From NCBI GenBank assembly GCA_024274875.1, contig JAJSAH010000014.1, positions 1-33,113 on the forward strand: a stretch of 33,113 nt of DNA, given 5' to 3'. Within the stretch, counting starts at the first letter, position 1, and each line of letters starts with the position of its first letter. The stretch is from an archaeon (GTDB lineage Archaea > Micrarchaeota > Micrarchaeia > CAILAH01). Position numbers and translations under genes: made by a program. Below are positions 24,089-31,522 of the stretch, piece after piece. The notes beneath the pieces are model-generated. The model was not told where the DNA came from. It did not search any database and saw only the letters and a list, made by a program, of their open reading frames with translations.

Positions 24089-24830
24089 ACCCCACTACTC
24101 TGGATTTATCACCGCTCGTGTCACCAGAGTTTTTGTAATCCACAAACATGCCTTTCCAGGATTTAGATTTTGCGATGCGCATCAGCGCCAGTATGCCTAT
24201 TTTGCCGCATGCCTCAACGCGCTGCTCAACGCATTCAACATCTAACTCAGGAATGCATTTGTTTGCATACGAATCAATCTTAACCGCATCACCATAAGCA
24301 TGATAATGGCTTAAATCAGAACTTACCAGCACTAAAGTGCTGTCATCAACATATTGCAGCAAATCATCTGCAAGCTGCAAGAAATCTGCATTGCCAATCA
24401 ATACTGGATAAATGCCTGCTTTTGGGCAGGTTATCTGCAGGAAAGGGATCTGAACCTCTAAACTGTGCTCGTTGCTGTGCGCAGAAGGAAGTATAAATAT
24501 ATGATTTCCAACCAACTCGCGAACACTTACCATGCCTAGCGGAGTCTCCCAGACATCTTCCCCTGAAGATGCTGCCCCGTTAAATAAGGAATAATGAGAC
24601 GGGCCAAGCAAAATTATTTTGCGTATTTCATCCTTGCGTTCCATAAGCAAGCGATATCCTGCTGCAGCAACGATGCCTGAATATATATAGCCCGCGTGAG
24701 GAACGATTAGCCCTCTTAATTTGCCGTTCATCTCAGGTTTTGCGCATCTGTTAATAAAATTACTTATCATGCTCACTAGCGACTGGCCGTCCCCTGGGTA
24801 AAATGTCCCAGCAACAGCTGGCGGTCTCAT
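24063..24830 (-). CDS. MEMO1-family protein (AmmeMemoRadiSam system B)
   Basis: 255 residues, the normal size. It starts with MRPPAVAGTFYPGD and has the metal-site-like histidines of the family: LIVPHAGYIYSG (H45), LLGPSHYSLFNG, SAHSNEHSLEVQIPFL and SSDLSHYHAYG, plus Cys in EACGKIGI. The fold is related to non-haem iron dioxygenases; human MEMO1 binds iron through similar His and Cys residues. The reaction in prokaryotes is unknown. It starts directly after the radical-SAM gene ends (no gap), and overlaps the AMMECR1 gene. Confidence 0.94.
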   Translation of the reverse strand: MRPPAVAGTFYPGDGQSLVSMISNFINRCAKPEMNGKLRGLIVPHAGYIYSGIVAAAGYRLLMERKDEIRKIILLGPSHYSLFNGAASSGEDVWETPLGMVSVRELVGNHIFILPSAHSNEHSLEVQIPFLQITCPKAGIYPVLIGNADFLQLADDLLQYVDDSTLVLVSSDLSHYHAYGDAVKIDSYANKCIPELDVECVEQRVEACGKIGILALMRIAKSKSWKGMFVDYKNSGDTSGDKSRVVGYGCYAFVE

Positions 24831-25889
24831 TCAATCACGCTCCTTCAATTTTCTTGCCTGCTCAGCATTCCAAATTCCTGGTATGCGGAGTCCGCAGTTC
24901 ATGCATTTTGAGTTTTTTGCATCGAGCATCTCCAACACTTCAACTGCATAACCTGTCCTGCGCACAAGCATCTCCCCGCAGTTTGGGCAGTAGGTGTTGG
25001 CAAACGGAGATAACACATTTCCTAAATAAACATATTTAAGGCCAGCATCCAATGCAATCTCGCGCAACGGGAGAAGGTCATGTTCAGCAGCTGACCTAAC
25101 ATCCATCATCTTATAGCTTGGGTGAAACGCAATTAAATGCAGCGGCATTTCAGGATCTATGTTTGCAAGCCATTCTGCTTCAGACCTTATTTCATCTTTA
25201 TCATCATTCTTTCCAGGGATAACTAAAGAAGTCACTTCCATCCACATATTGCCGAGCTTTTTTGCATATTTAATCGAATCGAGAACAGGGTCAAGCCGCG
25301 CGCCGGTGTATTCTTTGTAAAAATCCCTATCAAAACCTTTCAAATCTATGCTTGCTGCATGCACATATTTTGATGCACGGTCCCAAAAATCCTGCGTGCC
25401 ATATCCATCTGTCACAAGTATGTTGAACAATCCGTTTTTAATGGCAAGCGTTCCAATATCCCTGTGATACTCAAACCAAATTGCGGGCTCGTTGTATGTG
25501 TAGGCAATGCTTGATGCATTGTATGATTTTGCGCCTTCAACCGCCTTACGAGGAGGCAGGTCATACCATACATCCATAGGCAAGCGTTCACGAATTGCTT
25601 GGGCAAGCTCCCAATTGCAGCAGAATTTGCACATAAAAGTGCAGCCGTAAGTTCCTATTGAATATGCAATCGTGTTTGGAAGGAAATGAAATTGCGGTTT
25701 TTTCTCAATTGGATCAACGCCAAACGCAGATGGTTTTCCATACACAATCAAATCCAATTTTCCGCCAATATTCTTACGTATGCCGCAAAACCCCGCGCTC
25801 CCATCTCTTATTTTGCACATGCGCGCGCAGGCATTACAATGCAATGAGCCATCTTCCCCTCTGGTTGCCAAAGGGTCCTCTACAATCAT
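24831..25889 (-). CDS. AmmeMemoRadiSam system radical SAM enzyme
   Basis: 352 residues. The radical-SAM cluster motif is CTFMCKFC (C83, C87, C90), related to pyruvate-formate-lyase activases. A Cys-rich N-terminus (C18, C21, C25, C35) may hold a metal site. A C-terminal zinc-ribbon-like part has CPNC and CMNC pairs. The substrate is unknown; the constant partnership with AMMECR1 and MEMO suggests that they modify one substrate together. First gene of the unit. ATG at 25889 has a TATA element 26 bases upstream, so the message is likely leaderless. Confidence 0.93.
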   Translation of the reverse strand: MIVEDPLATRGEDGSLHCNACARMCKIRDGSAGFCGIRKNIGGKLDLIVYGKPSAFGVDPIEKKPQFHFLPNTIAYSIGTYGCTFMCKFCCNWELAQAIRERLPMDVWYDLPPRKAVEGAKSYNASSIAYTYNEPAIWFEYHRDIGTLAIKNGLFNILVTDGYGTQDFWDRASKYVHAASIDLKGFDRDFYKEYTGARLDPVLDSIKYAKKLGNMWMEVTSLVIPGKNDDKDEIRSEAEWLANIDPEMPLHLIAFHPSYKMMDVRSAAEHDLLPLREIALDAGLKYVYLGNVLSPFANTYCPNCGEMLVRRTGYAVEVLEMLDAKNSKCMNCGLRIPGIWNAEQARKLKERD

Positions 25890-25891
25890 AC

Positions 25892-25920
25892 ATAATAATA
25901 TGCACCTGCTTATTTAAATT
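25892..25920. promoter_or_regulatory. Paired divergent TATA elements
   Basis: Two A/T elements lie in the 34-base gap. TATTTAAATT (25911-25920) is 26 bases from the radical-SAM ATG on the minus strand. TAATAATATG (25892-25901) is 27 bases from the maturation-protease ATG at 25924 on the plus strand. The two promoters thus overlap, each lying close to the other gene's start. Confidence 0.45.
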
Positions 25921-25923
25921 ACT

Positions 25924-26316
25924 ATGGCAAGGTTTTGCATTTTTGGGAATGAGTTAGTAAAAGGAGATGATGTTGCAGTAAAAATGATCGATGGGCTTAG
26001 GGAGAAGTTTCCGCAACACGAATTCATTCATGCAAGCGTTGAAGAACTGCCGCTGCAAAACAAAGTGTTGAATATAATAGATGCTGTTAAGGGAATTAAT
26101 AAAGTTGAAGTGTTCACAGAAAAAGATTTGCATGCGTTGAAAGACGCGCCGAATATCTCTATGCACGATTTTGACCTTGCGCTGAACTTGAAAATAATGA
26201 TTAACGCAGGAATCATTGAACGCGTAAGAATAATTGGGGTTCCATTTAATAGGAGCGCGCAGGAATGCATCGATGATGTGTGCAGAATTATTTCGGTTTT
26301 TTCTTGGGAAGACTGA
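25924..26316 (+). CDS. [NiFe]-hydrogenase maturation protease (M52 family)
   Basis: 130 residues. The fold and three metal-site positions of the HybD/HycI family are visible: FGNELVKGDDVAVKMI (acidic residue of the usual GN-x-L-x-x-D-E/D motif), IDAVKG (Asp) and SMHDFDLAL (His). The family cuts off the C-terminal tail of the hydrogenase large subunit once nickel is inserted. A large-subunit gene lies about 2 kb downstream and fits as its target. The likely leaderless ATG is at 25924. Its 3' end overlaps the convergent ydcF-like gene by 29 bases. Confidence 0.8.
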   Translation: MARFCIFGNELVKGDDVAVKMIDGLREKFPQHEFIHASVEELPLQNKVLNIIDAVKGINKVEVFTEKDLHALKDAPNISMHDFDLALNLKIMINAGIIERVRIIGVPFNRSAQECIDDVCRIISVFSWED

Positions 26317-26788
26317 TTCCGAAAAACAGGATTCGAGCAAGACGGACCGATTCAGATAAATAGTGCATTAAGAGCATGCTGAATTTATAAGGGTATGATG
26401 ATGGAAAAAACCGCATCTCTTTATCTGCAATGACTTTATTGAAGATTATGCGCGTCCTCAATAGATGGTATGGAGAAGTGACTACAAGCAATGAAGTTAT
26501 GCTGTTTGCATCGGCGGTCTCATGTATATACATTGCATTCTCAACAGTGTTGGTTGATTTTTCCTCGAGCAGAATGCATTCCGGAGGGACTCCCATATCG
26601 CAGGCAATCTGCTTCATTATGCTAGCTTCGGAAAACTTTGCGCTGGTCGTGTATCCGCCGCTCATTATTATGTAATCTACCTTCTTCGTCTTAAACAGAT
26701 GCACTGCCGTCTTTACCCTTGCGTACAAGTCCTGCTCCGATTCATACCCTCTCAAACCCCTGCCTAAGCACGCCACAGCAGTATGCAT
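26288..26788 (-). CDS. YdcF/ElyC-like DUF218 protein
   Basis: 166 residues of the DUF218 family. Marks are VACLGRGL near the start, DYIIMSGGYTTSA, the EEKSTNTVENAMYI segment and VVTSPYHLLRTRIIF. In bacteria, relatives act in envelope carbohydrate metabolism; here the function is unknown. No membrane segment is clear. ATG at 26788 is chosen because GGTG lies exactly five bases before it; the open frame extends to TTG 26803. It overlaps or abuts the upstream DUF3566-like gene, so both probably form one unit. Confidence 0.8.
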   Translation of the reverse strand: MHTAVACLGRGLRGYESEQDLYARVKTAVHLFKTKKVDYIIMSGGYTTSAKFSEASIMKQIACDMGVPPECILLEEKSTNTVENAMYIHETADANSITSLLVVTSPYHLLRTRIIFNKVIADKEMRFFPSSYPYKFSMLLMHYLSESVRLARILFFGISLPKKKPK

Positions 26789-26799
26789 AAGCGCACCAC

Positions 26800-27165
26800 T
26801 CAAGCATTAAGCTTATCTTGGCCCTTAACCTTGGGTTTTGCAGGGGAATTTGCCTTCTCAACGAGCACCATCTCTGCGCCTCCAACAAAATCAGACACAA
26901 AATTGTATAACAGAGACATTACTGCTCCGCTGATGAAACCATACACCAATCCCCCTATGGGAAGACCTATGAGCGATAGTATGGATAATGCAAGGCTTAT
27001 GCCTCCCGAAACGAGAGTCGTGCTGCCTGATGAGAAATCAACAAGAGAGAGTATGATGAGAACTCCCCCATAAATCACGCCTACCAGGAAGAATAGTATG
27101 CAGTGCAGCAATGCTGAAACCTTTGCAACAGATTTTATGCTGAGCCTTCTAATTACATACTTCAT
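26800..27165 (-). CDS. DUF3566-like membrane protein
   Basis: 121 residues with two or three membrane segments (about 18-42, 48-68 and 70-92) and a charged C-terminal tail with Pro and Lys. The start MKYVIRRLSIKSVAKVSALL and the Gly-rich GLPIGGLVYGFISGAV helix resemble DUF3566 transmembrane proteins found in archaea and actinobacteria. Function unknown. Probably first gene before the DUF218 gene, with a TATA-like GCTTAAAAAT (27186-27195) 25 bases upstream of the ATG. Confidence 0.6.
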   Translation of the reverse strand: MKYVIRRLSIKSVAKVSALLHCILFFLVGVIYGGVLIILSLVDFSSGSTTLVSGGISLALSILSLIGLPIGGLVYGFISGAVMSLLYNFVSDFVGGAEMVLVEKANSPAKPKVKGQDKLNA

Positions 27166-27227
27166 GGTTAAAAATAGGAGATAAAGCTTAAAAATAAATT
27201 CTTCATAGTTTAAACTGAGGTGCTTTC

Positions 27228-28016
27228 ATGAATAAATATGTATATGCATTGATGCCTTTGCTTCTATTGTCCATAGTTAGTTTGGGATGTTTGGGGCAAC
27301 AGGAGCAAACCACCCCTGAAGAACCGCCTGCGATTGAAGAGCAAGAAGGCGTGGGAGCAGTTGAGGAAGAGGTTGTTGAAGAAACACCTACAATTGAGTT
27401 AACCAACTACCCAACAGATATGAATGCTGGAGAATCAGCGCAGTTTGAGTGGGGTATCAGCGGTGTTGAGGGAACTGTATCGCACACAGCAGTCCATTTT
27501 GGAAAGCAGAGCACTCCGGTGGTTGGTGAAGAAACAAACCCTGCAGATACAAATTACGAATTAATGACGCAGGAATACTCTTCAGGAAACTATGCTGTAC
27601 CAGGCGAATTTTCTGCAAACATAGTAATAGATGAGCCTGGGACATACTATGCTAGGGCGCACACAGTGGTTGATGGAAAGAATGTATGGAGCGATGAAGT
27701 GTCATTCACTGTTCAGGGTGAGCAGGGCCAACCTGTAAAGGAGTTCACCGTTAAAGTAAGCGATGCAGGATTTGAGCCATCTGAACTGGAAGTGAACAAA
27801 GGGGATCTGGTAAGAATACGCTTTGAAGTGGCAAGCGAAGGCACGCATGCAAATGGAGTAAGGATTGTCAGCCCAATGTGGCAAGATGCGCCTGCGCTAA
27901 TGCCAGGGGATACGCAGGATGTCGAGTTCACCGCGACTGAATCGTTTGATTTCAGGCTGTTTTGGATGGCAGGCAATCTGCTGAAAGGAAAAGCAACAGT
28001 GGTTGTGAACGAATAA
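27228..28016 (+). CDS. Lipoprotein with Ig-like domain and degenerate cupredoxin domain
   Basis: 262 residues. A signal peptide ends in the lipobox SLGC (Cys 21), so the protein should be lipid-anchored outside the membrane. A Pro/Glu-rich linker (23-53) precedes an Ig-like beta domain (about 54-163). Residues 172-262 look like a cupredoxin (FTVKVSDAGFEPSELEVNKG, then H207). Where type 1 copper proteins have a Cys-x-x-His-x-x-x-Met loop, this has FRLFWMAGNLLKG, so the Cys and second His ligands are missing and copper binding is doubtful. GGTG lies five bases before the ATG. Convergent to the hydrogenase operon. Confidence 0.75.
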   Translation: MNKYVYALMPLLLLSIVSLGCLGQQEQTTPEEPPAIEEQEGVGAVEEEVVEETPTIELTNYPTDMNAGESAQFEWGISGVEGTVSHTAVHFGKQSTPVVGEETNPADTNYELMTQEYSSGNYAVPGEFSANIVIDEPGTYYARAHTVVDGKNVWSDEVSFTVQGEQGQPVKEFTVKVSDAGFEPSELEVNKGDLVRIRFEVASEGTHANGVRIVSPMWQDAPALMPGDTQDVEFTATESFDFRLFWMAGNLLKGKATVVVNE

Positions 28017-28048
28017 ACATCTATTTTTCATTATTTATTATTTATTAG

Positions 28049-29338
28049 TTATTTCCAATTTACTTCGAGAAAATGAGTTGCGCAACTCATGCACGGATCG
28101 TATGCGCGTATAAGAATCTCTAACTCTCTCTTAATTTCATCCTTATCCATATCTGCGTTAAGGCAGTTCTGAACAAGCAAACCGCAATCCTTCTCAATCA
28201 TTATCTGATTCTGGGCGGTAGGGATTACTATCTCTATTTTATCAACAACCCCCTCACCGCCAAATTCCATATAATAGTAAAGAGTCCCGCGAGGCGCTTC
28301 AACAATGCCCGTGCCGCCAGCAGCAACAGGTTTGATTTCTTGCACAGGTTCGTTTCGCAGCTCCAAACGTTCCAATATTTCAAGAGAGTGATCCATCGCG
28401 TGAACAATCTCAATCGCCTGCGCAAGATTGTTATCATATGCGTTCTTCGAAGGAAATCTCGAGATGTGTTTTGATAAATCGCGTCGCGTGTATTTATGCA
28501 AATTGCCTTTGTTAATGTTCATACGCGCAAGCGCCCCAACCATATATGTTTCTCCGCCATACAAAAAACCCTCCGCCTGCGAATAAGGGACAACTACTTT
28601 ATTCAAATAATTGGTGAACGCAAAATCAGGTATGCATACGCCTTTAGAATCGTATATGTTCCCCTCTAAAAAATTATAGTCGTCGCCCATGTGCGTTGCA
28701 ATATAATTCGTGTCTCTTTCCAAAACCTTATCCCAATCATAGAATAAATCAACAAATTGGACTGCCTTATCTCGCTCTGACTTAATCATGCGTATAAGGG
28801 ATTTAATATCATCGTTGGAAGGAAGCTTTGAAAACCCGCCAACTGTTGGATGCAACGGATGCACTGAACGTCCTGCTATCTTCCTGCCCATTGCATTCCC
28901 GACCTCTTTCACATGCAACGCATCGTGAAGCAGTGATTTCTCTGAATCAGATTTGAAATCGAGAATTGAGTCCTTATTAAACAAATCAGGAAGGCAAAAG
29001 AAAAACAAATGCATCGCATGATCGCGAATCTGCATGCTGTTCATAACTAAGTGCTTCAACATAAGCGATTGTTCAGAAACACCTGCATTAAATGTATGCT
29101 CAATGCACTCAATCGCTCCCATGAAATGCGCTGTGCTGCATGTTCCGCAGATTCTTGAAACTAATGATTGCACAGAACTGAATTTTTTGCCAAGCACAGC
29201 TTCCTTAAAAAAACGCATGTTCTCAACAACTTTCAATTTAACATTCTTAACTTCGCCATTGAGAACCTTAACATCCAAACTTGCGTGACCCTCTATCTTG
29301 CATATGGAATCCAACGTAATGTCATCTGTCTTGTGCAT
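28049..29338 (-). CDS. [NiFe]-hydrogenase large subunit
   Basis: 429 residues. N-terminal KIEGHASL has the conserved Glu 16. Motif L1 is RICGTCSTAH (C64, C67, H71) and motif L2 is DPCMSCATH (C416, C419, H422), so all four Ni/Fe Cys are present. It belongs with the cytosolic hydrogenases (group 3-like; the exact group needs a tree). Only seven residues follow H422, so a maturation protease would remove a very short tail, if any. ATG at 29338 overlaps the small-subunit stop as TGATG. It makes or uses H2; with ACD nearby, it could dispose of fermentation electrons. No electron-transfer subunits with extra Fe-S clusters or flavin are visible in the window. Confidence 0.93.
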   Translation of the reverse strand: MHKTDDITLDSICKIEGHASLDVKVLNGEVKNVKLKVVENMRFFKEAVLGKKFSSVQSLVSRICGTCSTAHFMGAIECIEHTFNAGVSEQSLMLKHLVMNSMQIRDHAMHLFFFCLPDLFNKDSILDFKSDSEKSLLHDALHVKEVGNAMGRKIAGRSVHPLHPTVGGFSKLPSNDDIKSLIRMIKSERDKAVQFVDLFYDWDKVLERDTNYIATHMGDDYNFLEGNIYDSKGVCIPDFAFTNYLNKVVVPYSQAEGFLYGGETYMVGALARMNINKGNLHKYTRRDLSKHISRFPSKNAYDNNLAQAIEIVHAMDHSLEILERLELRNEPVQEIKPVAAGGTGIVEAPRGTLYYYMEFGGEGVVDKIEIVIPTAQNQIMIEKDCGLLVQNCLNADMDKDEIKRELEILIRAYDPCMSCATHFLEVNWK

Positions 29339-29817
29339 CAGATCACCATCTCTAAATACTTGTTGAGGATGCTGAGGAATGCCTCCTCCTGCATAGGGCA
29401 CCCCATAACACGATCATCAATCTTTACATATTTGCTTACAGGATGCACTTCCGAATTCAGCCCATACCTTTTCACTCTATTTGAAATTTTTCGTTTGAGC
29501 AATGGCGGAAACCTGTTGCGCTGGCCAGCAGGATAACCTGTGCATGCGCAGGCGCCCACCGCGACAACATACTTTGATACTTTTCTTATATGTTCAAGTT
29601 GCTTTCTTTCATCATCAGTGCTTATCGCGCCTTCAACAAAAAACACATCAATATCTTTAACTTCAAATATATCCGGGGATGTTCTCAACACTTTGCAGTA
29701 CGCAAAATCAATTTTATCAGAAAACTCAAAAAAATGCTTGTTCATGAGTTCAAGAAACACAATAGTATTATCTTCGCTGCACGTGAATGTAATCCATCCT
29801 AATCTTATCTTCTTCAT
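29338..29817 (-). CDS. [NiFe]-hydrogenase small subunit with Cys-x-x-Asp proximal-cluster motif
   Basis: 159 residues, short for a small subunit, holding only the domain of the proximal [4Fe-4S] cluster. Ligand positions are C13 in TCSEDN, C90 in VGACACTGYP and C140 in MGCPMQEE. The second Cys of the usual CxxC is Asp 16. Three Cys plus one Asp is known for the proximal cluster of actinobacterial-type (group 1h) hydrogenases; here it is read from sequence only. ATG 29817 is chosen because the conserved strand GWITF begins right after it; the long frame upstream lies inside the preceding gene. The gene overlaps that gene by 50 bases and the large subunit by one. Confidence 0.85.
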   Translation of the reverse strand: MKKIRLGWITFTCSEDNTIVFLELMNKHFFEFSDKIDFAYCKVLRTSPDIFEVKDIDVFFVEGAISTDDERKQLEHIRKVSKYVVAVGACACTGYPAGQRNRFPPLLKRKISNRVKRYGLNSEVHPVSKYVKIDDRVMGCPMQEEAFLSILNKYLEMVI

Positions 29818-30595
29818 ACACCATATTTGCAACTGCAAAATTATTAAGCAGATTGTCAATAAGGTCTGGGGAAGGAATAAGCATGAACGAACCTTCGCAA
29901 GAGAGCGTATAATTAAAATGAGGGTCATCTGTGGATGCAAATATGAGTTCGAAATGGTTGTCATCAATATAGCGCTCGGTAATTATGATGTCTCCGTTAT
30001 TGTTCGGATCTATTCTGAACTGATGCACATTATTTATGCTTGCCCAATCATTTTCACCGAAATTGAATTGTTCTGTGGAGTCATCTATAAATGAGACCTC
30101 GGCGCCAACAACCTGCGGCAAGTATGATACGCCATCAGAAAGCTTCATGAAAGAAAGATACAAAGATATGTATGCAATACCTGTTTCTTCAACAGGTTTG
30201 CTCAAATAACCCAAATGCTTTGCAAACTCAACAGGCAACCCATGCACATCCTTCAGCAAAGATGATAGCATCCATATCTTCATGCGCGAACGTATGAATT
30301 TTTCATATTCTTCGAGCAATACAGCGCGGCAATCCATCGGAACCAGATGCATAAATGGATAAAACTGAGGCAGGTACGGGTTGAATATATGGTGCGGCGT
30401 AGACCCTATCGACCAGTGCATAATGCGGTTGAAGAATAGATTATCCCCTATCTCAGAGGGCCTAAGAGCGGAATATTTCCTCTCTAAAGTGCGAACAGAT
30501 TTGTCCTGCTTTTCCTTAAGCGAACTGAAAACGCTCTTGAGCTTATCAATCTGCTTTTTATCAGCGGGACCGTTTAACCTTACAGTACACTTCAT
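29768..30595 (-). CDS. Unknown protein, first gene of the hydrogenase operon
   Basis: 275 residues, soluble. An N-terminal charged helical region (10-55: ADKKQIDKLKSVFSSLKEKQ) is followed by an aromatic- and His-rich part (HWSIGSTPHHIFNPYLPQFY, about 80-99), then a helical stretch, and a beta-rich C-terminal half. Only a few scattered Cys, so no Fe-S cluster or flavin motif. I recognise no family. Its 3' end overlaps the small-subunit gene by 50 bases and it leads the operon, so a structural, chaperone or electron-partner role for the hydrogenase is likely. The start at 30595 has a TATA element 27 bases upstream. Confidence 0.65.
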   Translation of the reverse strand: MKCTVRLNGPADKKQIDKLKSVFSSLKEKQDKSVRTLERKYSALRPSEIGDNLFFNRIMHWSIGSTPHHIFNPYLPQFYPFMHLVPMDCRAVLLEEYEKFIRSRMKIWMLSSLLKDVHGLPVEFAKHLGYLSKPVEETGIAYISLYLSFMKLSDGVSYLPQVVGAEVSFIDDSTEQFNFGENDWASINNVHQFRIDPNNNGDIIITERYIDDNHFELIFASTDDPHFNYTLSCEGSFMLIPSPDLIDNLLNNFAVANMVYEEDKIRMDYIHVQRR

Positions 30596-30617
30596 CCATG
30601 TATTTCTAAAAGTGAAA

Positions 30618-30627
30618 GTATATATAG
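30618..30627. promoter_or_regulatory. TATA element between the hydrogenase operon and the EndA-like gene
   Basis: GTATATATAG is centred about 27 bases from the operon ATG at 30595 (minus strand) and about 29 from the EndA-like ATG at 30652 (plus strand). TTTATAT at 30631-30637 is a second candidate, at a shorter distance from the plus-strand start. Confidence 0.45.
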
Positions 30628-30651
30628 TTTTTTATATTTCATAGCATTAAT

Positions 30652-31101
30652 ATGCGCATGTTTGAGATTGAGGACGAAGGGCTTGCAAATGAACTGAAAA
30701 CCAGGAAAATCGGGTTTGAGAAGAATGGGAAATATTGCGTTGATGTTCTTGCAGCTGCATACATAACTGAACTGGGAAAGGCGGATTTTCAGGAAGCAGT
30801 GCAGAAAATCAGCATAAATAGTGCGCTTAGGAATGTATATTTGGTTTACAAAGACCTGAGAAAGAAGATGTATACAGTAAATTATGTTGAGAATGACGAT
30901 GCATTCTTAGTGCATGAAAAAGGAATGATACCAAAAAACGATGAGAGCAAATACATAGTGAAAGTGGCTGATGACTTATGGGGTATTGAAGAGATTATTG
31001 ATTGGGTGAAAAAAGCGTCGAGAGTGAGAAAAGTATTTATTGCTGCCCGCGTAAAAAATGATGAAATTACATACTATAAATTCCAAAAAATTGAGATGTG
31101 A
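30652..31101 (+). CDS. tRNA-splicing-endonuclease-like protein lacking two catalytic residues
   Basis: 149 residues. The C-terminal half follows the EndA catalytic domain: LVYKDLRKKMYTV, then FLVHEKG, ESKYIVKV, SRVRKVFIAAR and EITYYKF. In active EndA these positions carry Tyr (FxVYxRG), His (HSxYLVKV) and Lys (RK). Here Tyr is His 88, His is Glu 98, and Lys 127 remains. So the protein is probably a structural subunit of a two-subunit (alpha-beta)2 tRNA endonuclease, as in Nanoarchaeum and Crenarchaeota, with the catalytic partner elsewhere. The small size fits. It leads a unit with the HIT gene, whose ATG lies four bases after its stop. Confidence 0.72.
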   Translation: MRMFEIEDEGLANELKTRKIGFEKNGKYCVDVLAAAYITELGKADFQEAVQKISINSALRNVYLVYKDLRKKMYTVNYVENDDAFLVHEKGMIPKNDESKYIVKVADDLWGIEEIIDWVKKASRVRKVFIAARVKNDEITYYKFQKIEM

Positions 31102-31105
31102 TGCT

Positions 31106-31522
31106 ATGAGTTATTGCGCGCTGTGTAAAGAACTTGCGAGCGGAGAAAATGTAGTATATACCGGAAAATATACTTTTGTGCTGGTTAATTTGAGGGCCGT
31201 TAAAAAGGGACATATCATGGTCCTGCCAAAAAGGCATGTTGAAAGATATGATAAAATGTGCCATAAGGAAGCAAAAGAGTTTTTTGATAATATCGAAAAA
31301 GCCGCAAAATATGTGCAGGAGGAATATGGAGATTATCCTCTCATAGTTATCAATCCTGTGGATAGGAGATCGGAACCGCACATACACGCGCATCTCATAC
31401 CATCAAGCAGAGGCGCAAGAGAGTTCTTCTCAGCAGTTGAGAACCTTCCGTTGAACGAGGTTGCGCCAAAGGTTGAGAGAGAAGATGTGAAAAACGCCTT
31501 ATCTAAGCGCTTTCGAAGTTAG
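31106..31522 (+). CDS. HIT-family hydrolase
   Basis: 138 residues. The histidine-triad motif is HIHAHLIPS (H92, H94, H96). The N-terminus CALC (C4, C7) with later His gives the zinc site of Hint-like members. Family members hydrolyse or transfer nucleoside phosphoramidates and dinucleotides; the substrate here is unknown. ATG at 31106 starts the conserved sequence; a frame from 31058 would overlap the EndA-like gene. The 3' end overlaps the convergent glycosylase gene by 20 bases. Confidence 0.9.
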   Translation: MSYCALCKELASGENVVYTGKYTFVLVNLRAVKKGHIMVLPKRHVERYDKMCHKEAKEFFDNIEKAAKYVQEEYGDYPLIVINPVDRRSEPHIHAHLIPSSRGAREFFSAVENLPLNEVAPKVEREDVKNALSKRFRS

